Source: Planctomycetota bacterium (GTDB lineage: Bacteria; Planctomycetota; B15-G4). From it: DNA of 34,427 nt. The notes beneath the pieces were generated by a model, which was not told where the DNA came from, did no database searches, and saw nothing but the letters and a program-made list of their open reading frames with translations. The stretch spans positions 1-34,427 of the forward strand of contig JAJDER010000018.1 in NCBI GenBank assembly GCA_029259725.1, read 5' to 3'. This document shows positions 7,763 to 15,173 of the stretch, piece by piece (the first letter of the stretch is position 1; each line of letters begins with the position of its first letter). A program made the translations under genes and the position numbers.

Positions 7763-9016
7763 CTACCGCTGGGGGCCGCCGCCAGGGGGCGTGGCGTCGG
7801 CCGCGGCGGCCGGGTCCAGGACGCGCCGCGCCAGTTCCTCCCCGATGGCAAGCGCCGCCGTGGCCGCGGGGGACGGCGCGTTGAGCACGTGCCAGACCTG
7901 CCCGGCCGCGCCGCCGCCGTGGATGATGCGGAAGTCCTCGAGCAGGGCGCCGGCGTTCGACACGGCCTGGGCGCGGATGCCCGACGGTCCTTCGCGCAGC
8001 TCGTCCTCACGCAGCGACGGGAGCAGGCGGCGGACGGCCGCGGTGAACGCCCCGGGTTCGGCGGCGCGGCGCCACTCGCGCCAGCCCGCGCCGCGATGGC
8101 GCCAGAGCAGGCGCCACGCGCCGGGCCACGCCAGCAGCCGCCACCAGGGATCCTGAACACCGTCGGCCGGCCCGGTCCGCCAGGCGGGCGCGGCGTTGGG
8201 CCCGCACAACACGCGCCCGTCGAGGGTCGGTGTGAGGTGGACGCCGAGGAAGGGCAGCTCGGGGTCCGGCACGGGGTAGACCAGCCCGGACACGCGGTCG
8301 GCGGCGGCCGGCGCCAGCTCCCGGTAGCGTCCGCGGAAGGGGACGATGCGCTCGGTCGGGCGCGCCCCGGCGGCGTGCGCCACGCGCCGCGCTCCGAGGC
8401 CGGCGCAGGCGATGAGCGCGGGGGCCGTGAAGGTGCCCCGGGGCGTCTCGACGCGCAGGCCGGCCCGCGTCTCGGTCACGCGCCGCACCTCCGCGCCCGT
8501 GTGCAGCGCGCCACCACCGTGCTCGATCAGCCGCAGAAGCCGGCGCGCGACCGCCGCGTAGTCGGTGATGGCTGCCCCGGGCACATGCAGGGCCTCGACC
8601 CCGGCGACGTGCGGTTCGATCTCCGCGAGGGCCCGAGCATCCAGGATGCGAACCGGCACGCCGTTGGCGGCCGCCCGTTCGGCCAGCGCCGCCAGTCCTG
8701 GCCGCTCACTCTCCTGGAGCGCCACGATGACCTTGCCGCAGCGCCGCACGGGAACTCCGTGCTCCTCGCAGAAGCTCAGCATGCTCGCGTGGCCCCGGCG
8801 GCACAGGCGCGCCTTGTCCGACCCGGGCGTGTAGTAGAGCCCGGTGTGGATCACGCCGGAGTTGCGGCCCGTCTGGTGCAGCGCGGGCGCCGCCTCGCGC
8901 TCGAGCACGAGGACGTGCGCGGCCGGGTCACGCTGCTGGAGCGCGCGCGCCGTGGCGAGGCCGACGATGCCGGCACCGATCACGATCACATCCGCCCGCC
9001 CCTCCGTCTCCCGCAT
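7763..9016 (-). CDS. lhgO: L-2-hydroxyglutarate dehydrogenase/oxidase LhgO
   Basis: Encodes 417 aa, close to the family length of about 400-420. This FAD-dependent DAO-fold enzyme oxidises L-2-hydroxyglutarate to 2-oxoglutarate, passing electrons to the quinone pool or to oxygen, probably at the inner face of the cytoplasmic membrane. The N-terminal Rossmann motif is DVIVIGAGIVGLATARAL (GAGIVG at 14-19), followed by an acidic residue in LVLERE. The signature QTGRNSGVIHTGLYY is diagnostic for LhgO/YgaF and human L2HGDH relatives, as is the later GPNAAPAW segment. The ATG at 9016 places the FAD motif at the expected distance. The C-terminus ends in a short Ala/Pro-rich tail. It may be co-transcribed with the FG-GAP gene upstream (gap 100 bp), though the two are functionally unrelated. 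Confidence 0.93.
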   Translation of the reverse strand: MRETEGRADVIVIGAGIVGLATARALQQRDPAAHVLVLEREAAPALHQTGRNSGVIHTGLYYTPGSDKARLCRRGHASMLSFCEEHGVPVRRCGKVIVALQESERPGLAALAERAAANGVPVRILDARALAEIEPHVAGVEALHVPGAAITDYAAVARRLLRLIEHGGGALHTGAEVRRVTETRAGLRVETPRGTFTAPALIACAGLGARRVAHAAGARPTERIVPFRGRYRELAPAAADRVSGLVYPVPDPELPFLGVHLTPTLDGRVLCGPNAAPAWRTGPADGVQDPWWRLLAWPGAWRLLWRHRGAGWREWRRAAEPGAFTAAVRRLLPSLREDELREGPSGIRAQAVSNAGALLEDFRIIHGGGAAGQVWHVLNAPSPAATAALAIGEELARRVLDPAAAADATPPGGGPQR

Positions 9017-9116
9017 GTCGCGCGCTCCGGCCGGGCGCGCACGGTGCCCGGAGCAGGCAGCGTACCGGGTCAGCGCGTCCCGCGGAGGCCGCGCGGCGGA
9101 GGTCGTGCCGCGGAGG

Positions 9117-10580
9117 CTACGGCGCGTGCTGCGTCACGACTCGCAGGCCGTGCGTCCCGACGATGGTCTTGTCGACCCGGAACCAGGCCTGCATGTAGAT
9201 GTCCACACCGGGGTCCAGGGCCTTGGGCCAGCGGAACACCAGCGGCACCTGGGAGCGCATCAGCAGCACCGCGCCGAAGTCGAAGTCGGGGACGATCACG
9301 CCGCCCTTGAAGGCCGCGTTGGCCTTCTCCAGGCCGCTCAGGAGGTAACCCCAGTTCTCTTGCGGCACGCCGGTGTTGACCAGGCTCACCTGCAGGTCGG
9401 CCGCGGGAATGCCGCTGCCCAGGAGCAGGGCCTCGCCCCACGGACCCTCGAGTCCGCCCGGCAGTTCCACGAAGGGCCCGGCCTGGGCGTCGAGCAACAA
9501 CACGCTGTTGCTGAACACGTTGGCCACGACGGCGTCGTCGAAGAAGTCCGCGTCCACGTCGGCCACGACCAGGGACTGGGGGAACGTGCCGGTCGCGTAG
9601 GACTGCGGCGGCGCGAAGGCGAAGTCGCCCTGGCCGACCATGACCGAGACCGAGCTGCCGCCGAGGTCGGACGTGAGCAGGTCGGGGATCTCGTCGCCGT
9701 CGACATCGAGGATCACGACATCGGCCGGAAGCGAGCCCGCGGGGATGTCCTGGCGCGAGGAGAACTGCCCTCCGCCGAGGCCCGGCAGGACCGACACTTC
9801 GTCGCCGTCGGTGTTGGCCACCACGGCATCGAGCAGACCGTCACCGTCGAGATCGCCGAGGGCCAGGCCGCGGGGCTCGGACACGACCGGGTAGGACGAG
9901 ATCTCGGCGAACACGCCGTTGGCTGCCGAGCTGCTGAAGATGCGCAACTGCACGTCGGTGACGTCGGCCACGGCGAGTTCGGGCAGGCCGTCCCCGTCCA
10001 GGTCGGCCGAGGCCAGGGCCTTGGCGCAGAAACCGCTGCCGATGACCTGGCTGTCCGAGAAGCCGCCCGCGCCGTCGCCGAAGAGCACCGTGACCGGCGT
10101 GGCGCCGCTGTCGTGCGCGAGCGCGACGTCGGGGAAACCGTCCCCGTCGATGTCGTCGCCGAGGACGGCCACCGGTTGCGCACCGACCGCCGTGGCGACG
10201 GCGGGACCGAAGCCGGAGAGCGCGTCACCGAGCCGCACCGTGACCGAGGACGAGCCGCTGTCGGCGCTCACGGCGTCGAGGCGGCCGTCGCCGTCGAGAT
10301 CCACGAGAGCCACGCCCTGGGGCTGGCCGCCCACCGGGAAGGACCCGGCCAGGACGAAGCCCCCGGCGCCGTCGCCGAGCAACAGCGAGAGGTCGCCACC
10401 GAACTGGTTGGCCACGACGAGATCCACGTGCCCATCGAGGTCCACGTCACCGGCGGCGAGGTCGCGCGGACCGCTCCCGGAAGGCAGTGCGGAGATGACG
10501 AAGGGGTCCTGCGCGTCGGCCGCCGGGGCGGCGAGGAGCACCGCCAGGGCGAGCAGGGAACATCGATGCAGCGATTCCAA
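9117..10580 (-). CDS. Secreted FG-GAP/VCBS repeat protein
   Basis: Encodes 487 aa from a TTG at 10580 preceded by GGAG seven bases away (10588-10591); a GTG at 10616 in the same frame is the alternative. The longer open frame to 11072 is rejected because it covers a divergent gene. The signal peptide is at residues 1-23 (CSLLALAVLLAAPAADA). Seven calcium-binding-like motifs of the type DVDLDGHVDLVVAN or DLDGDGLLDAVVAN recur every 45-50 residues, predicting a seven-bladed FG-GAP propeller like integrin alpha chains. A C-terminal domain of about 110 residues ends YMQAWFRVDKT...LRVVTQ and resembles the ends of the two other large secreted proteins at 28333-32403. Likely cell-surface or extracellular; ligand unknown. 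Confidence 0.88.
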   Translation of the reverse strand: MESLHRCSLLALAVLLAAPAADAQDPFVISALPSGSGPRDLAAGDVDLDGHVDLVVANQFGGDLSLLLGDGAGGFVLAGSFPVGGQPQGVALVDLDGDGRLDAVSADSGSSSVTVRLGDALSGFGPAVATAVGAQPVAVLGDDIDGDGFPDVALAHDSGATPVTVLFGDGAGGFSDSQVIGSGFCAKALASADLDGDGLPELAVADVTDVQLRIFSSSAANGVFAEISSYPVVSEPRGLALGDLDGDGLLDAVVANTDGDEVSVLPGLGGGQFSSRQDIPAGSLPADVVILDVDGDEIPDLLTSDLGGSSVSVMVGQGDFAFAPPQSYATGTFPQSLVVADVDADFFDDAVVANVFSNSVLLLDAQAGPFVELPGGLEGPWGEALLLGSGIPAADLQVSLVNTGVPQENWGYLLSGLEKANAAFKGGVIVPDFDFGAVLLMRSQVPLVFRWPKALDPGVDIYMQAWFRVDKTIVGTHGLRVVTQHAP

Positions 10581-10734
10581 CCGGTGTCTCCGGTCCGTCG
10601 TGTCGGGGGGGCTCACTCGACGGAATCTGTCGGGATCGGGTCCCGGTGACTTGAACGACGCTCGAATCACGCGGGTGCGGTGACCTACCATCGCGCAGCG
10701 GCGCGAGGTCGTCGCGTCACCCTCGGAGATCGAG

Positions 10735-11355
10735 ATGCCCACCTCCCGGACCCTGCTTCTCGGCGTGGTCACGCTGTTTCTTGCCGGCTGCGCGAGTCCT
10801 GCTCCGCGCGGCTTCGGCGCCTCGGCGGTGGGCTTCGACCTGGCCCTGGCCGAGGTCGCACCGGGAACGGTGGTGCCCATGGCCTCCGTCCCCGGCCCGG
10901 CCTTGCTGGCGTTCCCGCAGGATGACGAGGACGACCCGAGCGTGGGCCACGGCCTGCTGCTCTGGATCCCGAACCGGATCCTCGACCTCTTCGACATCGT
11001 GCGCGCGAGGCTGCGCGTCGGCCCCGGGCTGTCGTTCGGCGCCCGGGCGACCGAGTTCGCCGACGTGTTCATCGGTGGGTACGGGTCCTTCTACGTCGGC
11101 TTGCCGGGGCCGCGCGGCCAGCGCACGCCGCGCTGGCCGGTGGGCATCGAGTCCAAGGCGGGCGCCGAGGTCAGCGTGATCGACGCCACCGCCGAGGGCG
11201 AGACCTTCACCGACGCCCCGCTGTACGGGACCTACGAGTTCGGGCTCAGCTCCCAGGTCGTGATCCTCGGCTTCGCCGTCGGCGTCGACCCGTTCGAGCT
11301 GGTGGACTTCGTCGTCGGCCTGGTGCTCTTCGATCCCGCCGACGACGATTTCTGA
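10735..11355 (+). CDS. Conserved hypothetical lipoprotein
   Basis: Encodes 206 aa, with ATG at 10735 and a GGAG site six bases upstream. The signal sequence ends in the lipobox FLAGC with lipidated Cys19. The mature part contains LLLWIPNRILDLFDIVRAR, a central GPGLSFGARATEFADVFIGGYGSFYVG segment rich in glycine and aromatics, and an acidic C-terminus LVLFDPADDDF after a hydrophobic GFAVGVDPFELVDFVVG. I recall similar proteins of unknown function in other Gram-negative phyla but cannot name a family. It forms a probable operon with the DUF2071 gene, which starts 4 bp after its stop. Its promoter shares the 154-bp divergent region with the FG-GAP gene. Confidence 0.85.
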   Translation: MPTSRTLLLGVVTLFLAGCASPAPRGFGASAVGFDLALAEVAPGTVVPMASVPGPALLAFPQDDEDDPSVGHGLLLWIPNRILDLFDIVRARLRVGPGLSFGARATEFADVFIGGYGSFYVGLPGPRGQRTPRWPVGIESKAGAEVSVIDATAEGETFTDAPLYGTYEFGLSSQVVILGFAVGVDPFELVDFVVGLVLFDPADDDF

Positions 11356-11359
11356 GCGG

Positions 11360-12160
11360 ATGGGCGCCGGCGGCACGGGGCTTCCCAGCCACCCCGCCCT
11401 CGACCACACCGCTCACCGGCCCTGGCCCCTGCCGGACCGGCCCTGGTCCTGGCGGCAGTCGTGGTGCGACCTGCTCTTCGCCCACTGGCCCCTGGCGCCG
11501 GAGCTGCTGGCGGCGTGCCTTCCGGATGGACTGGAGCTGGACACCTTCGGGGCTGAGGGTTGGATCGGGGTCGTGCCGTTCCGCATGGAGGGCGTCATGC
11601 GCCGCCCCCTGCCCGACGTACCGGGGCTGAGCGCGTTTCCCGAACTGAACGTGCGCACCTACGTCGTGCGTGACGGCAAGCCCGGCGTCTGGTTCTTCAG
11701 CCTCGACGCGACCCAGCCCCTGGCGGTGTGGGCGGCGCGGCGGCTCTTCGACCTGCCCTATCACCTCGCGGACATGTCGTGCCGGCCCCTCGATCCGTCG
11801 GCCGAGCCTCCGGACAGCGCCGGGCCGGGCTTGGAGTACGGCTGTGCGCGGCTGCGCTCGAAGGCGAGGTTCGCGGCGCGCTACGGCCCGTCGTCGCCGG
11901 TGTTCCGGGCGACACCCGGGTCGCTCGAACACTGGTTGACCGAGCGCTACTGCCTCTACGCGCGCTCGCGTGAGGGGGCGCTGAGCCGGAGCGAGGTGCA
12001 TCACCAGCCCTGGCCGCTGCAGGCAGCCTGGGCCGAGATCGGGCAGGACACGATGGTCGCGCCGCTCGGTCTGCCGGCGCCGCAGGCTGCGCCCCTGCTG
12101 CACTTCGCGCGGAGGCTCGACGTGGTCGTCTGGTCGCCGGAGCGGTTGGCGCCGGACTGA
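11360..12160 (+). CDS. DUF2071 (YqjF-like) protein
   Basis: Encodes 266 aa. The sequence follows the DUF2071/YqjF family: RQSWCDLLFAHWPLAPELL near residue 32, then LPDGLELDTFGAEGWIGVVPF, LNVRTYVVRDGKPGVWFFSLDA and AARRLFDLPYHLADM. The family has an acetoacetate-decarboxylase-like beta-cone fold, but no confirmed reaction is known to me for these members. No signal peptide, so probably cytoplasmic. ATG at 11360, four bases after the upstream lipoprotein gene, with a weak ribosome site, so translational coupling is likely. The first 25 residues are Pro/His-rich and variable; a later start is possible. Confidence 0.87.
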   Translation: MGAGGTGLPSHPALDHTAHRPWPLPDRPWSWRQSWCDLLFAHWPLAPELLAACLPDGLELDTFGAEGWIGVVPFRMEGVMRRPLPDVPGLSAFPELNVRTYVVRDGKPGVWFFSLDATQPLAVWAARRLFDLPYHLADMSCRPLDPSAEPPDSAGPGLEYGCARLRSKARFAARYGPSSPVFRATPGSLEHWLTERYCLYARSREGALSRSEVHHQPWPLQAAWAEIGQDTMVAPLGLPAPQAAPLLHFARRLDVVVWSPERLAPD

Positions 12161-12176
12161 CGGGCACCGGACGGCG

Positions 12177-12251
12177 GGCACCGAGGCGACCGGCAACGAG
12201 GCGACCGGTACCGAGGCGACCGGTACCGAGGCGACGGGCACCGAGGTGACG
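12177..12251. repeat. Five-copy 15-bp minisatellite between convergent genes
   Basis: Five consecutive 15-bp units close to GGYACCGAGGCGACC occupy 12177-12251 without gaps; units differ at one to three positions. They fill most of the 111-bp space between the DUF2071 stop (12160) and the hydrolase stop (12272). Two units contain the palindrome GGTACC. Read on the minus strand they would encode repeated VPVAS, but no real gene uses that frame. Confidence 0.85.
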
Positions 12252-12271
12252 GGCGTGAGCCCCGGCCGCGT

Positions 12272-13327
12272 TCACCGAGCGGGCGCGCTCCGCTCCAGGA
12301 ACAGGCGCAGCGCCTCGTGGACCTCGGCCGGGCGTTCCAGGTTGAGCACGTGCCCGGCACCGATGATGTCGATGCGCTGAAGTCCGGCGAGGCCGGCTTG
12401 CAGGGTGTCGGCGATGGCGCGCCGGCCCGGGTCGTCGCGCGAACCCAGCAGCAGCAGCGTCGGCACCGAGATGCCGGCCAGCCGCTCGGAAGCCGGCGGG
12501 GCGACGGGCAGTTCGTGGACGCGCGGCGTCCACTGGAAACTGTTGTTGAGCGCCAGCCGCTCGAGCCGCTCGGCCAGGACCGGATCCCCCATGGCCGGCG
12601 CGAGGTACGGCGACTGCAGCCAGAGCCTGGCGGCGAGGTCGGGGTCCGCGGCGACGACCATGGCCGCGTAGATCGGCTCGAACCAGCGCATGTCCTGGGT
12701 CGACCAGTCGAATCCCGACAGGCCCGGCGCGAGCAGCACCAGCGCCCGCACGCGCTCGGCGTGCTCGACGGCGAAGTCGAGCGCCACGCGCCCGCCCAGG
12801 CCGGAGCCGACCAGGGTGGCCGCGGGCAGGCCCAGGTGGTCGAGCAGCAGCCGCAGGTCGTCCTGGTGCTGGAAGGGTCCCGCCGGAAGGGTGGAGCGCC
12901 CGGCGCCGCGCAGGTCGTAGCGGATCACGCGGTAGCCGGCGTCGAGCAGCGGCACGACGTCGTCGTCCCACAGGCGCAGGTCGACGTTGCCGGCGTGGAG
13001 CAACACGAGCGCCGGGCCGTGGCCCAGATCGACGTAGGAGAGTTCACCGCCCTCCACGGGCGCGCGCTGGCGGACGGCACGTTCCGACGGCTGGAAAGGC
13101 GTCGCCGGCGCGGCCGCCTGGGCTGCCGCGTCGGCCGACCCGTCCGGACCGCGGTCGGTGCCGGTGCCAGGGCCGGTGCCCGGGACCGTCGTCGCGCAGC
13201 CGGTGACGCCCACGACGAGCAGACCGACGCGCAGGCCACCGCGCAGGCCACCGCACAGGCCACCGCGCAGGCCGGCGGGACCGGAGGACCCGACCGAGGA
13301 GCTCACGCCGCCCGCGCCCACGATCAC
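12272..13327 (-). CDS. Alpha/beta-hydrolase-fold lipoprotein, nucleophile Ser replaced by Gly
   Basis: Encodes 351 aa. The GTG at 13327 overlaps the stop of the thioredoxin gene as GTGA, so it is the coupled last gene of the ABC operon. The signal sequence contains GGLRGGLCGGLR repeats and ends in lipobox VTGC (Cys44), followed by a Gly/Thr/Ala-rich linker to about residue 80. The fold signature is clear: LVLLHAGNVDLRLW (oxyanion region), YDLRGAGRS, then LVGSGLGGRVALDF where LVGHSxGG is expected. Residue 176, the nucleophile position, is therefore Gly. The acid (LLGSRDD at 298-299) and the histidine (GAGH at His326) are kept. The protein may be a non-catalytic binding member, or Ser175 may act in an unusual geometry; the first is more likely. 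Confidence 0.88.
   Translation of the reverse strand: MIVGAGGVSSSVGSSGPAGLRGGLCGGLRGGLRVGLLVVGVTGCATTVPGTGPGTGTDRGPDGSADAAAQAAAPATPFQPSERAVRQRAPVEGGELSYVDLGHGPALVLLHAGNVDLRLWDDDVVPLLDAGYRVIRYDLRGAGRSTLPAGPFQHQDDLRLLLDHLGLPAATLVGSGLGGRVALDFAVEHAERVRALVLLAPGLSGFDWSTQDMRWFEPIYAAMVVAADPDLAARLWLQSPYLAPAMGDPVLAERLERLALNNSFQWTPRVHELPVAPPASERLAGISVPTLLLLGSRDDPGRRAIADTLQAGLAGLQRIDIIGAGHVLNLERPAEVHEALRLFLERSAPAR
13229..13276. repeat. Four tandem 12-bp repeats in the hydrolase signal-peptide region
   Basis: Units gcgcaggccacc, gcgcaggccacc, gcacaggccacc and gcgcaggccggc run from 13229 to 13276. On the minus strand they encode the GLRGGLCGGLRGGLR segment just before the hydrophobic core of the lipoprotein signal peptide, so copy number would alter n-region length and charge. 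Confidence 0.75.
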
Positions 13328-13917
13328 TCCTGGGCGAGCAGCTTCTGGACGGCCCGCTCGACGTTCTCGAAGGGTGCCTGCTGCACGTCGGCGTAGGCCA
13401 CGCGCCCCTGGCGGTCGATCAGGTAGATGTCCGGGTAGCCGTTGACCTGGTAGGCCTTCACGGTGGCATCGTCGCCGTCGACGGCCACGCGGTAGGGGAT
13501 GTCGTGCTCGTCGGCATAGGCGGACGCGGTGGCGCCGCCGCGCGAGGTGTGCACGCCGATCACCACCAGGCCGTCGTCCTCGTGCCTGTTCGCGAGGTCG
13601 ATCATGAGCGGTGTCAGCTTGCGGCAGGGCGGGCACCAGGTGCCCCAGAAGTCGAGCAACACGACCTTGCCCTGGAGATCCGCGAGCGTGACCGCCTCGC
13701 CGTTCGCCCAGGACGTCACGCTCAACGCGGGCGCGGGCTGGCCGTGCATCGCGAGCACGGCGTCAAGGCCGCCGGCCCTGCCTTCGATCTGGACCTCGCC
13801 GAGCCGCGCCTCGCCCTCGGCGGCATGGGTGTGGGCGTCCGCCGCGGTGCCCGGCCCGCAGGCGGGGATCAGCGTGCCCAGGGCGAGGACGGCGGCGGTC
13901 AGGGTGAGACGCGACAT
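13324..13917 (-). CDS. TlpA/ResA-like thioredoxin-fold lipoprotein
   Basis: Encodes 197 aa from the ATG at 13917. An N-terminal signal ends LIPAC, a near-consensus lipobox with Cys20, predicting anchoring at the outer face of a membrane. A His/Ala-rich linker is followed by the AhpC/TSA-type domain: LQGKVVLLDFWGTWCPPCRKL with redox cysteines 95 and 98, GVHTSRGGATASAYA, and the cis-proline region VNGYPDIYLID (Pro162). The WCPPC active site and the insert after it are typical of TlpA/ResA/CcmG-type proteins, which reduce or maintain disulphides in exported proteins. It lies 35 bp after the last permease gene and overlaps the hydrolase gene by 4 bp, so it may service cysteines of exported cargo; this is inference from context. 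Confidence 0.93.
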   Translation of the reverse strand: MSRLTLTAAVLALGTLIPACGPGTAADAHTHAAEGEARLGEVQIEGRAGGLDAVLAMHGQPAPALSVTSWANGEAVTLADLQGKVVLLDFWGTWCPPCRKLTPLMIDLANRHEDDGLVVIGVHTSRGGATASAYADEHDIPYRVAVDGDDATVKAYQVNGYPDIYLIDRQGRVAYADVQQAPFENVERAVQKLLAQE

Positions 13918-13952
13918 GGCGACGGCTCCGTGGGGGGGCGACCCATGATCGC

Positions 13953-15173
13953 CTACTCCTCGCGCAGCGCCACCACCGGGTCCAACGAGGCGGCGCGGCG
14001 AGCGGCGGGCAGGCCGGCCACCGTGGCGGTCACGACGAGCACGATCAGCGAGAGGATCAGCAGGCCGACGTCGGCCCGGGGTTCCAGGCGGATGAGTTCG
14101 GTGAGTTCCAGCGGTCCGAGGGCGGCGATGGCCGTGGCGCCGAGCACGATCCCGATCACGCCCCCGGCGAGGCACAGCATCAGCGTCTCGGCCAGCACCT
14201 CGGCGCGGATGCGCCCGGCCGGCGCGCCGAGGGCCTTGCGCAACCCCAGCTCGGACGTGCGTTCGGCCACGGCGATGCCGACGACGTTGGCGGCGCCCAG
14301 GCAGCCCAGCACCAGGGCCACGCCGGCGATGGTCAGCACCAACCACTCGAGCGCCATCGAGACCGCCTCGACCTTGGCAGCGAAGCCGGTGTTCTCCTTG
14401 ATCTCCAGCGTGCGTGGGTCGTCGGCGTCGAAGCTGTAGAGCGTGCCCAGGGCCTGCTTGATCTCGTCGATGGCCTCGGTCGCCAGGGCCTGGCTGCGCG
14501 GCTGGAAGGCGATCTCGCTCACGAAGCGCCCGCCCGTGTCGCCCATCTCCATGGCCGTGGTGTAGGGCACGAACAGCGAGTAGGCGAAGACCGACTGGCT
14601 CTCGAACACGCCGATGATGCGGAACCGGCGGCCGCCGGCGTCGATCACCTCGCCCATGGGCGAGTAGCCGTCGTAGAGCCCGTCGCGCAGGGGCAGGCTG
14701 ATCAGCGCGACCTCCTCGGCCAGCTCCTCCTCCTGGGGCAGGAACCAGCGGCCTTCGACGACGCGCAGCTCGGTGACGGTCTTGTAGTCGCTGCCCACGC
14801 CGGAGATGCGCGCCCAGGGCCAGCTGCGGTGCGTGGCGAAGACCGGGCCGCCGCGGCCGGTGCTGTAGACCGGTGCGATGGTGGCGATGGACGGGCACGC
14901 GTCGTGGATCGCGGGCAGGTCGACGTACCGGATCTGGATGCGTCGCCCGCGGCTCCCGCCGCGCCGCTCGGGCTCGACGACGAACTCGCGCGAGCCCATG
15001 GAGCGGAGCATGTCGCTGGTCGTGTCGGGCATGGAGGTGCCGTAGCTGAGCAGCACCAGCAGCACGGCCGCTCCGAAGGTCACGCTGAGCGCGGTGAGCG
15101 CCGAGCGGAGCGGGTGTGCGGACAGGCTGCTGAGCGCCTCGCGCAGCACCGAGAGCGCGACGTCGGCGTTCAC
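13953..15173 (-). CDS. MacB/FtsX-type ABC transporter permease 2
   Basis: Encodes 406 aa. The GTG at 15173 overlaps the stop of permease 1 as GTGA, which fixes the start against a longer open frame to 15395. The topology fits MacB_PCD/FtsX: one N-terminal membrane helix after LREALSSLSAHPLRSALTAL, a large periplasmic domain (about residues 50-280), then three C-terminal helices, including LVLTIAGVALVLGCLGAANVVGI and the conserved cytoplasmic loop ERTSELGLRKALGAP. That loop is the coupling helix contacting the ATPase. It probably pairs with permease 1 as a heterodimer, since the operon has one ATPase and two permeases. It may work by mechanotransmission, as MacB and LolCDE do, moving a periplasmic or membrane substrate. 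Confidence 0.93.
   Translation of the reverse strand: MNADVALSVLREALSSLSAHPLRSALTALSVTFGAAVLLVLLSYGTSMPDTTSDMLRSMGSREFVVEPERRGGSRGRRIQIRYVDLPAIHDACPSIATIAPVYSTGRGGPVFATHRSWPWARISGVGSDYKTVTELRVVEGRWFLPQEEELAEEVALISLPLRDGLYDGYSPMGEVIDAGGRRFRIIGVFESQSVFAYSLFVPYTTAMEMGDTGGRFVSEIAFQPRSQALATEAIDEIKQALGTLYSFDADDPRTLEIKENTGFAAKVEAVSMALEWLVLTIAGVALVLGCLGAANVVGIAVAERTSELGLRKALGAPAGRIRAEVLAETLMLCLAGGVIGIVLGATAIAALGPLELTELIRLEPRADVGLLILSLIVLVVTATVAGLPAARRAASLDPVVALREE

Noticed and set aside
10581-11072. Longer N-terminus for the FG-GAP protein
   Set aside because: It would cover the divergent lipoprotein gene and bury the signal peptide about 164 residues inside; the TTG with a good ribosome site is preferred.
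11246-12241. Minus-strand frame starting with repeated VPVAS
   Set aside because: It is antisense to the DUF2071 gene and its start lies in the 15-bp minisatellite; no family resemblance.
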